This document shows positions 22,543 to 32,362 of a DNA stretch of 64,000 bases, piece after piece. The DNA lies in the NCBI RefSeq assembly GCF_003614975.1, contig NZ_QZWI01000001.1, positions 992,001 through 1,056,000 of the forward strand, in the 5' to 3' direction. A program made the translations under genes and the position numbers. Origin of the DNA: Rahnella bruchi. GTDB taxonomy: Bacteria; Pseudomonadota; Gammaproteobacteria; Enterobacterales; Enterobacteriaceae. Position 1 is the stretch's first letter. Every line of letters begins with the position of its first letter. A model generated the notes under the pieces. It had not been told where the DNA came from and searched no databases. It saw nothing but the letters and a program-made list of their open reading frames with translations.

Positions 22543-23493
22543 ATGATCAAGCTTGGCATCGTGATGGACCCGATTTCTTCCATCAACATTAAAAAAGACA
22601 CCAGTTTCGCTATGTTGCTGGAAGCGCAGAGTCGTGGCTACGAGCTGCACTACATGGAAATGAATTCCCTGTATCTGCGTGGCGGCGAAGGCCGTGCGAC
22701 CACCAAAAAACTCAGCGTGAAGCAGGATTACGACGGCTGGTATGAGTTTGGTACTGAGCAGGATATCGCCCTGCAGGAACTGGATGTCATCCTGATGCGT
22801 AAGGATCCTCCGTTCGATACCGAATTCATTTACGCCACTTACATTCTTGAACGTGCCGAAGAAAAAGGCACGCTGATCGTTAACAAGCCGCAGAGCCTGC
22901 GTGACTGTAACGAAAAGCTGTTCACCGCGTGGTTCCCGGAACTGACGCCAGATACGCTGGTCACCCGCAATGCGGCACAGCTGAAAGCGTTCCACAAAGA
23001 ACACACTGACGTGATCCTCAAGCCGCTGGACGGCATGGGTGGCGCTTCAATTTTCCGTCTGAAACCGGAAGATGCGAACGTTTCAGTGGTGATTGAAACC
23101 CTGACCGAACACGGCAGCCGTTTCTGTATGGCGCAAAATTATCTGCCGGCCATCAAGGACGGTGACAAACGCGTTCTCGTCGTCGATGGCGAACCGGTGC
23201 CTTACTGCCTGGCGCGCATTCCGGCACAGGGCGAAACCCGTGGCAATCTGGCGGCCGGTGGTCGTGGTGAAGCACGCCCGCTGAGCGAAAGCGACTGGGC
23301 GATTGCCCGCACTGTCGCGCCAGTCCTTAAGCAGAAAGGCCTGATTTTTGTCGGTCTGGATATTATCGGCGACCGCCTGACTGAAATTAACGTCACCAGC
23401 CCGACCTGTGCGCGTGAAATCGAAGCAGCATTCCCGATTTCCATCACCGGCATGCTGATGGACGCTATCGAAAAGCGTCTGGCCGCCCGCTGA
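22543..23493 (+). CDS. gshB: Glutathione synthetase
   Basis: ATP-grasp enzyme joining gamma-glutamylcysteine and glycine. The 316 residues match E. coli GshB. Motifs: MDPISSINIKKDTSFA at the N-terminus, VILKPLDGMGGASIFRL (ATP-grasp), GEPVPYCLARIPAQGETRGN and INVTSPTCAREIEA. A strong ribosome site (AGAGGAGA) precedes it and a clear terminator follows. Confidence 0.97.
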   Translation: MIKLGIVMDPISSINIKKDTSFAMLLEAQSRGYELHYMEMNSLYLRGGEGRATTKKLSVKQDYDGWYEFGTEQDIALQELDVILMRKDPPFDTEFIYATYILERAEEKGTLIVNKPQSLRDCNEKLFTAWFPELTPDTLVTRNAAQLKAFHKEHTDVILKPLDGMGGASIFRLKPEDANVSVVIETLTEHGSRFCMAQNYLPAIKDGDKRVLVVDGEPVPYCLARIPAQGETRGNLAAGGRGEARPLSESDWAIARTVAPVLKQKGLIFVGLDIIGDRLTEINVTSPTCAREIEAAFPISITGMLMDAIEKRLAAR

Positions 23494-23515
23494 ACTGTCT
23501 GACCGCATAATCTGA

Positions 23516-23542
23516 TGGGTTGTTCAGCTATGCTGGATAACC
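23516..23542 (+). terminator. Terminator of gshB
   Basis: TGGGTT..AGC paired with GCT..AACCCA, followed by seven T, about 20 bases after gshB. Confidence 0.85.
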
Positions 23543-23623
23543 CACTTTTTTTGCTGCGGATGACGTACTACACTGCCCTCTCCGCTGTATTTTAATTTTC
23601 TGAGGTTAAACATCCTACATACC

Positions 23624-24187
23624 ATGAATCTACAACATCACTTTCTTATTGCGATGCCTGGCCTGGATGAACCCCAGTTCAAACGTTCGGTCGTCTATAT
23701 CTGCGAACATAATGAAGACGGCGCAATGGGTCTGGTGATAAACAAACTGGTCGAAGATTTCACCGTAGAAAACGTCCTCGAAAAACTGGATATTACCCCT
23801 GAACCTCGCGACCTGAACATCCGTCTCGACCGCCCGGTCTTTTCCGGTGGTCCGCTGGCTGACGATCGCGGATTTATTCTGCATACGCCGCGCGAAGGTT
23901 TTGGCTCCAGTATCCTTATCTCGGACAGCACCATGATCACGACGTCTAAAGACGTACTGGAAACGCTGGGTACGCCAGACCAGCCGAAAGATGTGCTGGT
24001 GGCGCTCGGATACGCCGCATGGGAACAGGGCCAGCTGGAAAAAGAGTTGCTGGAAAATTCCTGGCTGACCATTGAGGCCAGCAGTGACATTTTATTCCGT
24101 ACCCCGATTGCCGACCGCTGGCGTGAAGCCGCGAAAATGATCGGTGTCGATGTCAGCCAGCTTGCCACGCATGCAGGGCACGCATAA
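23624..24187 (+). CDS. yqgE: YqgE/AlgH-family protein (UPF0301)
   Basis: Conserved 187-residue cytoplasmic protein of unknown biochemical function. The N-terminus [19 protein letters not shown], the [17 protein letters not shown] segment and [16 protein letters not shown] are typical of the family. The stop overlaps the ruvX start (TAATG), so the two are translationally coupled, as in many proteobacteria. Confidence 0.95.
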   Translation: MNLQHHFLIAMPGLDEPQFKRSVVYICEHNEDGAMGLVINKLVEDFTVENVLEKLDITPEPRDLNIRLDRPVFSGGPLADDRGFILHTPREGFGSSILISDSTMITTSKDVLETLGTPDQPKDVLVALGYAAWEQGQLEKELLENSWLTIEASSDILFRTPIADRWREAAKMIGVDVSQLATHAGHA

Positions 24188-24615
24188 TGGCTAACCGCAC
24201 TGTTTTTGCTTTCGACTTCGGCACTAAAAGTATCGGTCTGGCCATCGGTCAGGAAGTTACCGGCACAGCCCGCCCGCTGACATCGTTTAAAGCGCAGGAC
24301 GGCACGCCGGACTGGCAGAAAATCGAAAAACTGCTGAAAGAATGGCTGCCGGATCTGGTCGTTGTGGGTCTGCCACTGAATATGGACGGCACAGAACAAC
24401 CTCTGACTGCGCGCGCGCGCAAATTTGCTAACCGCCTGCATGGCCGGTTTGGCGTTCAGGTTGAGCTGCATGATGAACGTCTGAGCACTGTTGAAGCCCG
24501 CGCTGATTTGTTTGACCGTGGCGGATTCCGCGCGCTGGACAAAGGTAGCGTGGATGCCGCTTCTGCGGTGATCATTCTGGAAAGCTGGTTCGAGAAACAA
24601 TGGAGTCAGCCCTGA
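24187..24615 (+). CDS. ruvX: Pre-16S rRNA nuclease / RuvX (YqgF)
   Basis: RNase H-fold nuclease of 142 residues implicated in 16S rRNA 5'-end maturation. It has [16 protein letters not shown] (first acidic residue), [24 protein letters not shown] and, at the C-terminus, [12 protein letters not shown]. It overlaps the convergent yggR/pilT gene by 10 bases at the 3' end. Confidence 0.96.
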   Translation: MANRTVFAFDFGTKSIGLAIGQEVTGTARPLTSFKAQDGTPDWQKIEKLLKEWLPDLVVVGLPLNMDGTEQPLTARARKFANRLHGRFGVQVELHDERLSTVEARADLFDRGGFRALDKGSVDAASAVIILESWFEKQWSQP

Positions 24616-25628
24616 TTTTCGGCCAGCAGCCCGGCACTTTGTCGCTGCTGAAGACTTTGGGCAAATGTCTGCATTCCGGCCTGTGCGCCGGTTTGCAGAA
24701 TATCCGCCAGCTGATGAGTTTTTCCTTCGCGGATCATATTGCACACTGCGGGCGTTGACGTCAGCACTTCAAACAACGCCACCCTTCCCGATTTTTTACC
24801 GTCCTTTTCTTTCGTCACCGCCAGTTTTTGCGCGACAACAGCCCGCAGACTGCCCGCCAGCTGCGCCCGCACAAAGGCTTTTTCCTCAGCCGGAAAAACA
24901 TCAATCAGCCGGTCGATGGCCTGCGTCGCATTGCGCGTATGCAGTGTCGCCAGTACCAGATGCCCTGTTTCTGCTGCCGTCAGCGCCAGCCGGATGCTTT
25001 CGGTATCACGCAGTTCTCCCAGCAATAACACGTCCGGATCCTCACGCAATGCCCCCCGAACCGCTTCTTTAAATGAACGGGTATGCAGCCCCAGTTCGCG
25101 CTGCTGAATAAGGCACTGCCTGCTGACATGGATAAGCTCAATGGGATCTTCCAGCGTAATAATATGTCGCGCCGTATGACGGTTGAGGTAATCAATCATT
25201 GCCGCCAGCGTGGTGGACTTCCCGCTGCCCGTTGCGCCGGTCACCAGGATCAGGCCATCTTCCCGCATAATGATTTGCTGCAAAATATCCGGCGCCAGCA
25301 GTGCGGCCAGTTCTGGACAACAGGCGGGAACCGGCCTGAGTGCCGCCGACAAACCCTGCAATTGCTGAAACACATTCAGGCGCATTCGTACTCCATGCGC
25401 CAGCGTCAGCGCTTTATCGAATTGTCCGCTCAGTTGCAGACTTGTCTGTTCCGTAACATTCAGCCACTGGCTGACAAGCTTTTGCATCTGCGAAGCGTCT
25501 ATCACCGGCAGGTCTTCACACGGACATAATTCCCCTCCGATGCGCAGCACAGGCCGATAGCCGGTACAAAGGTGCAGATCAGAGGCATTTTGCTTTACAC
25601 TACGTCCCACCAATCCATCAATATCCAT
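24606..25628 (-). CDS. yggR: PilT-family ATPase (YggR)
   Basis: Hexameric secretion/retraction ATPase of 340 residues. Visible are the N-terminal [19 protein letters not shown], Walker [11 protein letters not shown], the aspartate box [11 protein letters not shown], Walker B region [10 protein letters not shown], and the histidine box [20 protein letters not shown]. In pilus systems PilT drives retraction. No pilin, assembly platform or PilU is nearby, so its partner is unknown. It is conserved at this locus as yggR in E. coli. It is divergent from yggS with only 22 bases between starts. Confidence 0.92.
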   Translation of the reverse strand: MDIDGLVGRSVKQNASDLHLCTGYRPVLRIGGELCPCEDLPVIDASQMQKLVSQWLNVTEQTSLQLSGQFDKALTLAHGVRMRLNVFQQLQGLSAALRPVPACCPELAALLAPDILQQIIMREDGLILVTGATGSGKSTTLAAMIDYLNRHTARHIITLEDPIELIHVSRQCLIQQRELGLHTRSFKEAVRGALREDPDVLLLGELRDTESIRLALTAAETGHLVLATLHTRNATQAIDRLIDVFPAEEKAFVRAQLAGSLRAVVAQKLAVTKEKDGKKSGRVALFEVLTSTPAVCNMIREGKTHQLADILQTGAQAGMQTFAQSLQQRQSAGLLAENQG

Positions 25629-25650
25629 GTTGAAATCCTTCTGAGTCCCT

Positions 25651-26370
25651 ATGAGCCTTAGTCAGCAAAACGCTATTGAGCAGAACTTACAGAATGTCCG
25701 CGAGAAAATCGCAGCCGCTGCACACCTTTGCGGCAGGCCTTCAGAAGAAATTACATTGCTTGCAGTGAGTAAAACTAAACCTGCGAGCGCTGTCGAAGAA
25801 GCGATTGCCGCCGGGCAGTTAGCGTTCGGCGAAAACTATGTGCAGGAAGGCGTGGATAAGATTGCCCACTTTGCCGGACACCAGCCTGCGCTGACCTGGC
25901 ATTTCATCGGGCCGTTGCAGTCAAATAAAAGCCGACTGGTGGCGGAGAACTTCGACTGGTGTCATACCATCGACCGCCTGAAGATCGCCCAGCGACTCAA
26001 CGAGCAACGTCCGGGGGATTTAGCGCCATTACAGGTGCTCGTCCAGGTCAATATCAGCGACGAAAGCAGTAAATCAGGCATTGCTGTGAGTGAAGTAGCG
26101 GAGCTGGCGACGCAGATTATGGCGATGCCTAACCTGACTTTACGCGGTCTGATGGCGATCCCGGCGGTGGAAACCGACTATGCGCGCCAGCTGGAAGTTT
26201 TTGGCCAGATGCGTGATGCCCTTAAAGAGTTACAAAAGATTTGCCCGCAGGCCGATACTTTATCGATGGGCATGACTGATGATATGCCTGCCGCAATTGC
26301 GGCAGGCAGCACGATGGTTCGTATCGGCACCGCCATTTTCGGTGCCCGTGATTACAGCGCAAAACAGTAA
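25651..26370 (+). CDS. yggS: PLP homeostasis protein YggS (PLPBP/YlmE family)
   Basis: PLP-binding protein of 239 residues without known catalytic activity, affecting vitamin B6 and amino-acid balance. The PLP lysine is in LLAVSKTKPA. Other motifs are FGENYVQEGVDKI, WHFIGPLQSNK and GMTDDMPAAIAAGSTMVRIG(TAIFG). It heads the yggS-proC-yggT-yggU-rdgB-hemW run. Confidence 0.96.
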   Translation: MSLSQQNAIEQNLQNVREKIAAAAHLCGRPSEEITLLAVSKTKPASAVEEAIAAGQLAFGENYVQEGVDKIAHFAGHQPALTWHFIGPLQSNKSRLVAENFDWCHTIDRLKIAQRLNEQRPGDLAPLQVLVQVNISDESSKSGIAVSEVAELATQIMAMPNLTLRGLMAIPAVETDYARQLEVFGQMRDALKELQKICPQADTLSMGMTDDMPAAIAAGSTMVRIGTAIFGARDYSAKQ

Positions 26371-26442
26371 CCGCACTCTGCTGGTTTACTGCTTTACTAT
26401 TGATTGGCTCAATTCAGCCCCCATTAAAAGCAAGGAGCATGA

Positions 26443-27264
26443 ATGCAACATCGCAAAATTTGTTTTATCGGTGCCGGTAACATGGCAGGCGCCATCATTT
26501 CCGGCCTGGTTGAAAGTGGTTATCCGGCCAATATGATCAGCGTTTGTGCCCCTTCCACCACCCATCGCGATGCGCTGGCCGCAAAATATGGCGTACAGAG
26601 CAGCAGCGATAACAGCGGCTGCGCGAAAGCGGCGGATGTCGTTGTATTGTCTGTAAAACCGCAAATGATGGCGGATGTGTGTAAAGCACTGCAAAAAGAC
26701 GTGGATTTCAGCGGCAAGCTGGTACTGTCGATTGCCGCAGGTGTCAGCGTGGCACGCTTCTGCGCGCTGCTGGGCGAAAATCTGAACGTAGTGCGGATTA
26801 TGCCTAACACCCCTTCGCTGGTCGGTCAGGGCATGAGCGGTTTGTATGCACCGGAACAAGTTTCACAGGCTGACCGTGATTACAGTGGCGAACTGATGAC
26901 CGCCGTCGGTAAAATTTGCTGGGTCGACACCGAAGAAGGTATCAACCACGTGATTGCTGCCGCGGGCAGCGCACCGGCCTATTTCTTCCTGTTTATGGAA
27001 GCGATGCAAGCCGAAGCGCAGCGTCTGGGATTCAGCGCTGAAACCGCGCGGATGCTGGTTGAACAGGCCGCCAGCGGTGCCAGCGCACTGGTTGCTGCCA
27101 GCCCGGACACGCCATTGTCACAACTTCGTGAGAATGTGACGTCCAAAGGCGGCACCACCTTTGAAGCATTGAAAGTGTTCACTGATCGTAAATTACCGGA
27201 GATCGTTTCCGAGGCCATGCAGGCCGCCATTACCCGCGCGCAGGAAATGGAAAAACTGTTCTAA
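26443..27264 (+). CDS. proC: Pyrroline-5-carboxylate reductase
   Basis: Last step of proline synthesis, NAD(P)H-dependent. The 273 residues include the Rossmann CFIGAGNMAGAIISGL, VVLSVKPQMM, the IMPNTPSLVGQGMSGLYA segment and the C-terminal signature around LRENVTSKGGTT. Placement between yggS and yggT is unlike E. coli but usual for Yersinia/Serratia-type genomes. It is 72 bases from yggS and 22 from yggT. Confidence 0.97.
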   Translation: MQHRKICFIGAGNMAGAIISGLVESGYPANMISVCAPSTTHRDALAAKYGVQSSSDNSGCAKAADVVVLSVKPQMMADVCKALQKDVDFSGKLVLSIAAGVSVARFCALLGENLNVVRIMPNTPSLVGQGMSGLYAPEQVSQADRDYSGELMTAVGKICWVDTEEGINHVIAAAGSAPAYFFLFMEAMQAEAQRLGFSAETARMLVEQAASGASALVAASPDTPLSQLRENVTSKGGTTFEALKVFTDRKLPEIVSEAMQAAITRAQEMEKLF

Positions 27265-27286
27265 TTAAAAATATTAAAGGTAACGC

Positions 27287-27841
27287 ATGTTAACGCTGAC
27301 TTTTCTGGTTAAGACCCTCATTGATCTCTACGTGATGGTTTTACTGCTGCGTATCTGGATGCAGTGGGCTCGTACCGATTTCTATAACCCGTTTTCACAG
27401 TTTGTGGTGAAGATTACTCAGCCCATTATCGGACCGCTTCGCCGGATTATTCCGCCGCTGGGCCCGATTGACAGCGCAAGCCTGCTGCTGGCTTTCATTC
27501 TTTGCACCATCAAATTCCCGTTGCTGTTGCTTATCCAGAGCGGCGCTATCTTCTTTGGTCTGAGCAGCCTGCTGATTGGCCTGATAGGGCTGGTCAAAGC
27601 TGCCGGTTATCTGGTGTTCTGGCTGGTCATTATCCGCTCGCTGATGAGCTGGGTGAGCCAGGGCCGCGGACCGATGGATTATCTGCTGATGCAGCTGACT
27701 GAGCCGCTGATGGCACCTATCCGCCGTATTCTTCCGGCGATGGGCGGTATCGATTTCTCAGCGATGGTCGTGATCCTTATTCTGTATATGCTGAACTATC
27801 TCGGTATGGATTTGCTGGGTGCGCTGTGGTTCCAGCTTTAA
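27287..27841 (+). CDS. yggT: YggT-family inner-membrane protein
   Basis: Integral membrane protein of 184 residues with two YGGT repeats. Each has a hydrophobic helix and a P-[IL]-x-P-[IL]-R-R-I-[IL]-P segment ([19 protein letters not shown] and [19 protein letters not shown]). Function is not established; a link to osmotic adaptation has been proposed. The 3' end overlaps the yggU start by 16 bases. Confidence 0.94.
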   Translation: MLTLTFLVKTLIDLYVMVLLLRIWMQWARTDFYNPFSQFVVKITQPIIGPLRRIIPPLGPIDSASLLLAFILCTIKFPLLLLIQSGAIFFGLSSLLIGLIGLVKAAGYLVFWLVIIRSLMSWVSQGRGPMDYLLMQLTEPLMAPIRRILPAMGGIDFSAMVVILILYMLNYLGMDLLGALWFQL

Positions 27842-28131
27842 GTCCGGTAGTCTGGCAGTCTGACGCGCTGGTTTTGCGGCTGGTTATCCAGCCCAAAGCC
27901 AGCCGTGACAGCCTGGTAGGTTTGCATGGCGATGAGCTGAAAGTCGCCATCACCGCCCCGCCGGTAGATGGACAGGCCAATACTCATCTGGTGAAATTTC
28001 TCGCAAAACAGTTTAAAGTCGCCAAAAGTCAGATAAGCATCGAAAAGGGCGAGCTGGGCCGCCATAAACAAGTCCGCATTACCAATCCGCAAAATATCCC
28101 GACTGAGGTCGCGGTACTGCTCGCTGAATAA
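27826..28131 (+). CDS. yggU: YggU family protein (DUF167)
   Basis: Small conserved protein of 101 residues with the DUF167 core [19 protein letters not shown] and [24 protein letters not shown] start at 27826, inside the end of yggT, is the best available initiation codon; translation may be coupled. Function unknown. Confidence 0.88.
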   Translation: MVPALSPVVWQSDALVLRLVIQPKASRDSLVGLHGDELKVAITAPPVDGQANTHLVKFLAKQFKVAKSQISIEKGELGRHKQVRITNPQNIPTEVAVLLAE

Positions 28132-28152
28132 CGTTTAAGTCAGGACTCTCCC

Positions 28153-28761
28153 ATGCAGAAAGTCGTATTAGCTACCGGCAACGCCGGTAAAGTGCGTGAA
28201 CTCGCACATCTTCTGGCCGATTTCGGGCTGGATGTGGTCGCACAAACCGAACTCGGTGTTGAATCCGCCGAAGAAACAGGCCTGACGTTCATTGAGAACG
28301 CCATCCTGAAAGCCCGCCACGCAGCGGCTATCACCGGTTTGCCTGCTGTTGCCGATGACTCAGGTCTGGCGGTGGATTTTCTCGGCGGTGCGCCGGGAAT
28401 TTACTCTGCACGCTACGCAGGCGCTGATGCCTGCGATCAGGAGAATCTCGATAAGCTGCTGGTGGCGTTAAAAGATGTGCCGCAGGGCCAGCGCAGTGCG
28501 CAATTCCACTGCGTGCTGGTGTATATGCGCCACGCTGAAGATCCGACGCCGCTGGTCTGCCACGGCAGCTGGGCCGGCGAAATTACCTTTGCTGAAGCAG
28601 GCGCAGGCGGCTTTGGTTATGACCCTATTTTCTATGTTCCGGAACTGGGTAAAACGGCCGCAGAACTGAGCCGTGAAGAAAAAAGTGCGGTTTCGCACCG
28701 CGGGCAGGCATTAAAATTGTTATTTGCCGCGATGAAAGAGGCTGTAAAGAAGAATGCGTAA
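28153..28761 (+). CDS. rdgB: XTP/dITP diphosphatase
   Basis: House-cleaning nucleotide pyrophosphatase (Ham1 family) that removes dITP and XTP. The 202 residues have the N-terminal [50 protein letters not shown] and the C-terminal [16 protein letters not shown]. It overlaps hemW by eight bases. Confidence 0.97.
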   Translation: MQKVVLATGNAGKVRELAHLLADFGLDVVAQTELGVESAEETGLTFIENAILKARHAAAITGLPAVADDSGLAVDFLGGAPGIYSARYAGADACDQENLDKLLVALKDVPQGQRSAQFHCVLVYMRHAEDPTPLVCHGSWAGEITFAEAGAGGFGYDPIFYVPELGKTAAELSREEKSAVSHRGQALKLLFAAMKEAVKKNA

Positions 28762-29890
28762 GTTACCGCCGCTGAGTCTCTACATCCATATTCCGTGGTG
28801 CGTGCAAAAATGCCCCTACTGCGATTTCAACTCGCACGCGTTAAAGGGTGAAGTACCGCATGACGATTATGTTGCGCATCTGCTGGCTGATTTGGATGCG
28901 GATCTGCATCTGGTCGGTGGGCGCAGTGTAGGGACAATTTTTATCGGCGGCGGAACTCCTAGCCTGCTGAGCAGCGAAGCGATGCAAAATCTGCTCGACG
29001 GCGTCCGCGCGCGCTTGCCGGTCGATGCTGACGCTGAAATTACCATGGAAGCCAATCCGGGTACCGTCGAAGCAGACCGCTTCAGCGGCTATCAGCGCGC
29101 CGGAGTGAATCGTATCTCCATCGGCGTACAAAGTTTCGATGCGCAGAAACTGGAACGTCTTGGACGCATTCACGGCCCAGAAGAAGCTAAACGCGCGGCG
29201 CATCTGGCGACCGGCCTGAATCTGCGCAGCTTCAATCTGGATCTGATGCACGGTCTGCCGGATCAGACGCTGGAAGAAGCACTGGATGATTTACGTCAGG
29301 CCATCGCGCTAAATCCGCCACATTTGTCGTGGTATCAGCTGACCATCGAACCAAATACGATGTACGCCTCACGTCCGCCAAAACTGCCGGATGATGACGC
29401 ACTGTGGGATATTTTCGAGCAAGGCGATCGACTGCTCACCGCAGCCGGTTATCAGCAATATGAAACCTCTGCTTACGCCAAACCGGGTTACCAGTGTCAG
29501 CACAACCTGAACTACTGGCGCTTCGGGGATTATCTCGGCATCGGCTGCGGCTCGCACGGCAAGCTGACACAACCTGACGGGCAGATCCTGCGTACCGTGA
29601 AAACCAAGCACCCGCGCGGTTACATGCAGGGGCGTTACATGGATAAACAGCATCCGGTCGAAACCGCAGAACTGCCGTTTGAGTTCTTCATGAATCGCTT
29701 CCGCCTGCTGGAGGCCGCGCCCCGTGAAGAGTTTGGTTTATATACCGGACTGAATGAATCGGTGATCCGCGCGCCATTAGACGAAGCCATCGCCAAAGAA
29801 TATCTGGTAGAAACCGACACCCACTGGCAGATCACCAGCAAAGGAAAACTGTTCCTGAATTCGCTGCTTGAGCTGTTTTTGACGGAGTAA
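28754..29890 (+). CDS. hemW: HemW heme chaperone (radical SAM)
   Basis: Radical-SAM family protein of 378 residues, related to HemN but acting as a heme-binding chaperone. The N-terminal cluster motif is [13 protein letters not shown], followed by [21 protein letters not shown] and SIGVQSFD. It is the last gene of the yggS-hemW run, and a hairpin follows. Confidence 0.96.
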   Translation: MRKLPPLSLYIHIPWCVQKCPYCDFNSHALKGEVPHDDYVAHLLADLDADLHLVGGRSVGTIFIGGGTPSLLSSEAMQNLLDGVRARLPVDADAEITMEANPGTVEADRFSGYQRAGVNRISIGVQSFDAQKLERLGRIHGPEEAKRAAHLATGLNLRSFNLDLMHGLPDQTLEEALDDLRQAIALNPPHLSWYQLTIEPNTMYASRPPKLPDDDALWDIFEQGDRLLTAAGYQQYETSAYAKPGYQCQHNLNYWRFGDYLGIGCGSHGKLTQPDGQILRTVKTKHPRGYMQGRYMDKQHPVETAELPFEFFMNRFRLLEAAPREEFGLYTGLNESVIRAPLDEAIAKEYLVETDTHWQITSKGKLFLNSLLELFLTE

Positions 29891-29913
29891 CCGAAGGCGT
29901 CTCTCTACTTTAA

Positions 29914-29950
29914 AACCTGATAAGTGTAAAAATATTCCCTTATCAGGTTA
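29914..29950 (+). terminator. Probable terminator of hemW
   Basis: Perfect 11-bp stem AACCTGATAAG/CTTATCAGGTT with a 14-base loop, followed by ATTTATG. The T tract is short. Confidence 0.6.
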
Positions 29951-30366
29951 TTTATGTTCAGAAAAATACGTTTTTTTTGCTGAAAGAATAGCCCTGGAAG
30001 GCGTGATTTTTAATAAAATGTTACAGATGGAATCATTTAATTACACCCTCTTCCCTCTGCTTTAATTACCTCGAACCAACTCATTTATTTATTATCAACA
30101 ATACATAACGCATCCTGCCTGATCATTTAAAACCAGGTGCCTTTACTTAATAAGGAATACTATTCAATAATTCATGTGATATATAGATCAATTTCCCATT
30201 GTGCATATTTAAAATAAATGTTATTGCTAATTAATAGCATTGTTATTATTATAATTGCATCAGTAAAACCTGGAGCCTGTTAGTACTTATAGATCTTTAT
30301 CAACTATTTAAAACTCAGATAGCGTATCCCCCGACATTAATGGAATTTTATTAAAGGGGCTCTTCA
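29951..30366. promoter_or_regulatory. Upstream region of the alkylsulfatase gene
   Basis: About 415 AT-rich bases with no gene. ATGTGATATATAGATCAAT at 30174-30192 is reminiscent of a CRP site but has one extra base between half sites. The ribosome site AAAGGGG directly precedes the next gene. The promoter itself is not assigned. Confidence 0.4.
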
Positions 30367-32322
30367 ATGAAAGTTTCTAAAATCGCTGTGTTCATCACTT
30401 TTATTTCACTCGGCCATTCGGCTTATTCAAATGAATTACCTAAAGCGGCCAGTTCATTTACCCGTCAGATGAATGACAGTGTTTATAAGACGCTACCTTT
30501 TGGCGATGAATCCGATTTTCTGGATGCAAAAAAGGGTTTTATCGCCACCCTTTCCCCGATGGTGATTAAAGACACTGCCGGAAATGTTTCATGGGATCTA
30601 GAAAGCTACGGTTTTATTCAGGGTAAAGCGCCAGATACTGTCAATCCGAGTCTCTGGCGAATTGCAAAACTAAACATGCAAAATGGGCTGTTTAAAGTCA
30701 CCGATTCGGTGTATCAGATCCGCGGTTTTGATTTATCGAATATGACCATTGTGGAGGGCGATAAAGGGATCATCATTATTGATCCGCTGGTCACAACCGA
30801 AGTTGCCAGCGCCGGATTAAAACTTTACTACCAGCATCGCCCTTATAAACCGGTAGTGGCAGTAATTTATACCCACAGCCACGCTGACCATTATGGGGGT
30901 GTGCGCGGTGTGGTGAATGAGCGGGATATAAACTCAGGTAAAGTCAGCATTATTGCACCGGAAGGTTTTCTGAAAGAAGCAGTCAGCGAAAACGTGCTGG
31001 CAGGAAATGCCATGAGTCGCAGAACGCTTTATCAGTATGGGGCGATGCTGCCACGCAGCGGACGAGGCCAGATTGATGCGGGCCTGGGGAAAACCACATC
31101 ACTCGGCACGTTTACGCTAATCCCTCCTACCGATACCGTCAGTAAAACCGGTGAAAAGCGCGTCATTGCCGGCGTTGAAATGCAGTTCCAGATGGCGGCA
31201 GATACTGAAGCGCCCTCTGAAATGCTGATCTGGTTCCCGCAATTTAACATGCTCGACACCGCCGAAGATGCCACGCATACCCTGCATAATCTTTATACCC
31301 TGCGCGGGGCGCAGGTACGCGACGCCAGCGCATGGTGGAAAGTACTCAATTACGCCATCAGTCAGCAAGGCAAGCGCGTCGAGATTGTCATTGCTCAGCA
31401 CCACTGGCCAACCTGGGGAAATGAGAAAATCATCAAATTCCTCTCTGATCAGCGGGATATGTTCAAATTCATTCATGACCAGACGCTGAACATGGTGAAT
31501 AAAGGTCTGACAATGAATGAGATTGCCGAAACACTGCGGTTGCCTCCGGCGCTTTCAAACGAATGGTACAACCGAGGATATTACGGCTCAGTCAGCCATG
31601 ATTCCAAAGCTGTCTACCAGCGATATATGGGCTGGTATGACAGTAACCCTGCGGATCTTAATCCACTTCCACCGGAAGAAGCCGCGAGAAAATATGTCGA
31701 GTTTATGGGCGGAGAAAATCAGGTCATCGAGAAAGCGAGAAAATCTATCGCTGCGGGTGAATATCGCTGGGCCGCTGAAGTACTGAAACACGTGGTCTTT
31801 GCTGATCCGAAAAATCAGGCCGCGCGCGATCTCCAGGCGGATGCGTTTGAACAGCTCGGTTATCAGTCAGAAAATCCTACCTGGAGAAATGAATATCTGA
31901 TGGGTGCCTATGAATTACGTAACGGCGTGCCTGATGCCCCACCGGTCAATACAGCCAGTCCGGATATGGTCCGTTCAATGGCACCAGATCTGATCCTCGA
32001 TTATATGGGGGTTCGCCTCAACAGTCAGGCAGCGCTCAATAAAAACATCCGTATGAACTGGATACTCCCTGACGGCACGCAATACGGTATTGAACTGAAA
32101 AACTCCGTCATTATTTATAATTTTAACCAGCTCATACCCTCTGCGGATATTACCCTCAGGGCAGATAAAAATGCATTCTCCCGCCTCTTTATGCAAGGCG
32201 AAGCGCTGAATAATGAGCTGAAGCAGTCAGATATTAAAGTTGAAGGTGATGCCGGTGAAATAAAAGAACTTCAGGGGATGCTCGATGTCTTCCCGGGAAT
32301 GTTTAATATCGTTACGCCATAA
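30367..32322 (+). CDS. Linear alkylsulfatase (SdsA1/YjcS type)
   Basis: Exported metallo-beta-lactamase-fold enzyme that hydrolyses primary alkyl sulfates such as SDS to an alcohol and sulfate. The 651 residues have a signal peptide (VFITFISLGHSAYS), a zinc motif THSHADH at 169-175, and further ligands in the central part. An alpha-helical dimerisation region and a C-terminal SCP-2-like domain (about residues 520-651) follow. A putative outer-membrane protein gene comes 40 bases later, probably on the same transcript. It occupies the place of yggM-ansB of E. coli, suggesting local gene replacement. Confidence 0.9.
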   Translation: MKVSKIAVFITFISLGHSAYSNELPKAASSFTRQMNDSVYKTLPFGDESDFLDAKKGFIATLSPMVIKDTAGNVSWDLESYGFIQGKAPDTVNPSLWRIAKLNMQNGLFKVTDSVYQIRGFDLSNMTIVEGDKGIIIIDPLVTTEVASAGLKLYYQHRPYKPVVAVIYTHSHADHYGGVRGVVNERDINSGKVSIIAPEGFLKEAVSENVLAGNAMSRRTLYQYGAMLPRSGRGQIDAGLGKTTSLGTFTLIPPTDTVSKTGEKRVIAGVEMQFQMAADTEAPSEMLIWFPQFNMLDTAEDATHTLHNLYTLRGAQVRDASAWWKVLNYAISQQGKRVEIVIAQHHWPTWGNEKIIKFLSDQRDMFKFIHDQTLNMVNKGLTMNEIAETLRLPPALSNEWYNRGYYGSVSHDSKAVYQRYMGWYDSNPADLNPLPPEEAARKYVEFMGGENQVIEKARKSIAAGEYRWAAEVLKHVVFADPKNQAARDLQADAFEQLGYQSENPTWRNEYLMGAYELRNGVPDAPPVNTASPDMVRSMAPDLILDYMGVRLNSQAALNKNIRMNWILPDGTQYGIELKNSVIIYNFNQLIPSADITLRADKNAFSRLFMQGEALNNELKQSDIKVEGDAGEIKELQGMLDVFPGMFNIVTP

Positions 32323-32362
32323 AATTCTTTCAAGGAATCACAGCCTGTCAGAGAGGTTTACA

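Noticed and set aside
23695..24744. Open frame antisense to yqgE and ruvX (349 codons)
   Set aside because: It covers two well-supported genes on the plus strand and shows no domain.
30174..30192. CRP-like site before the alkylsulfatase gene
   Set aside because: The half sites are one base too far apart and the right half is incomplete.
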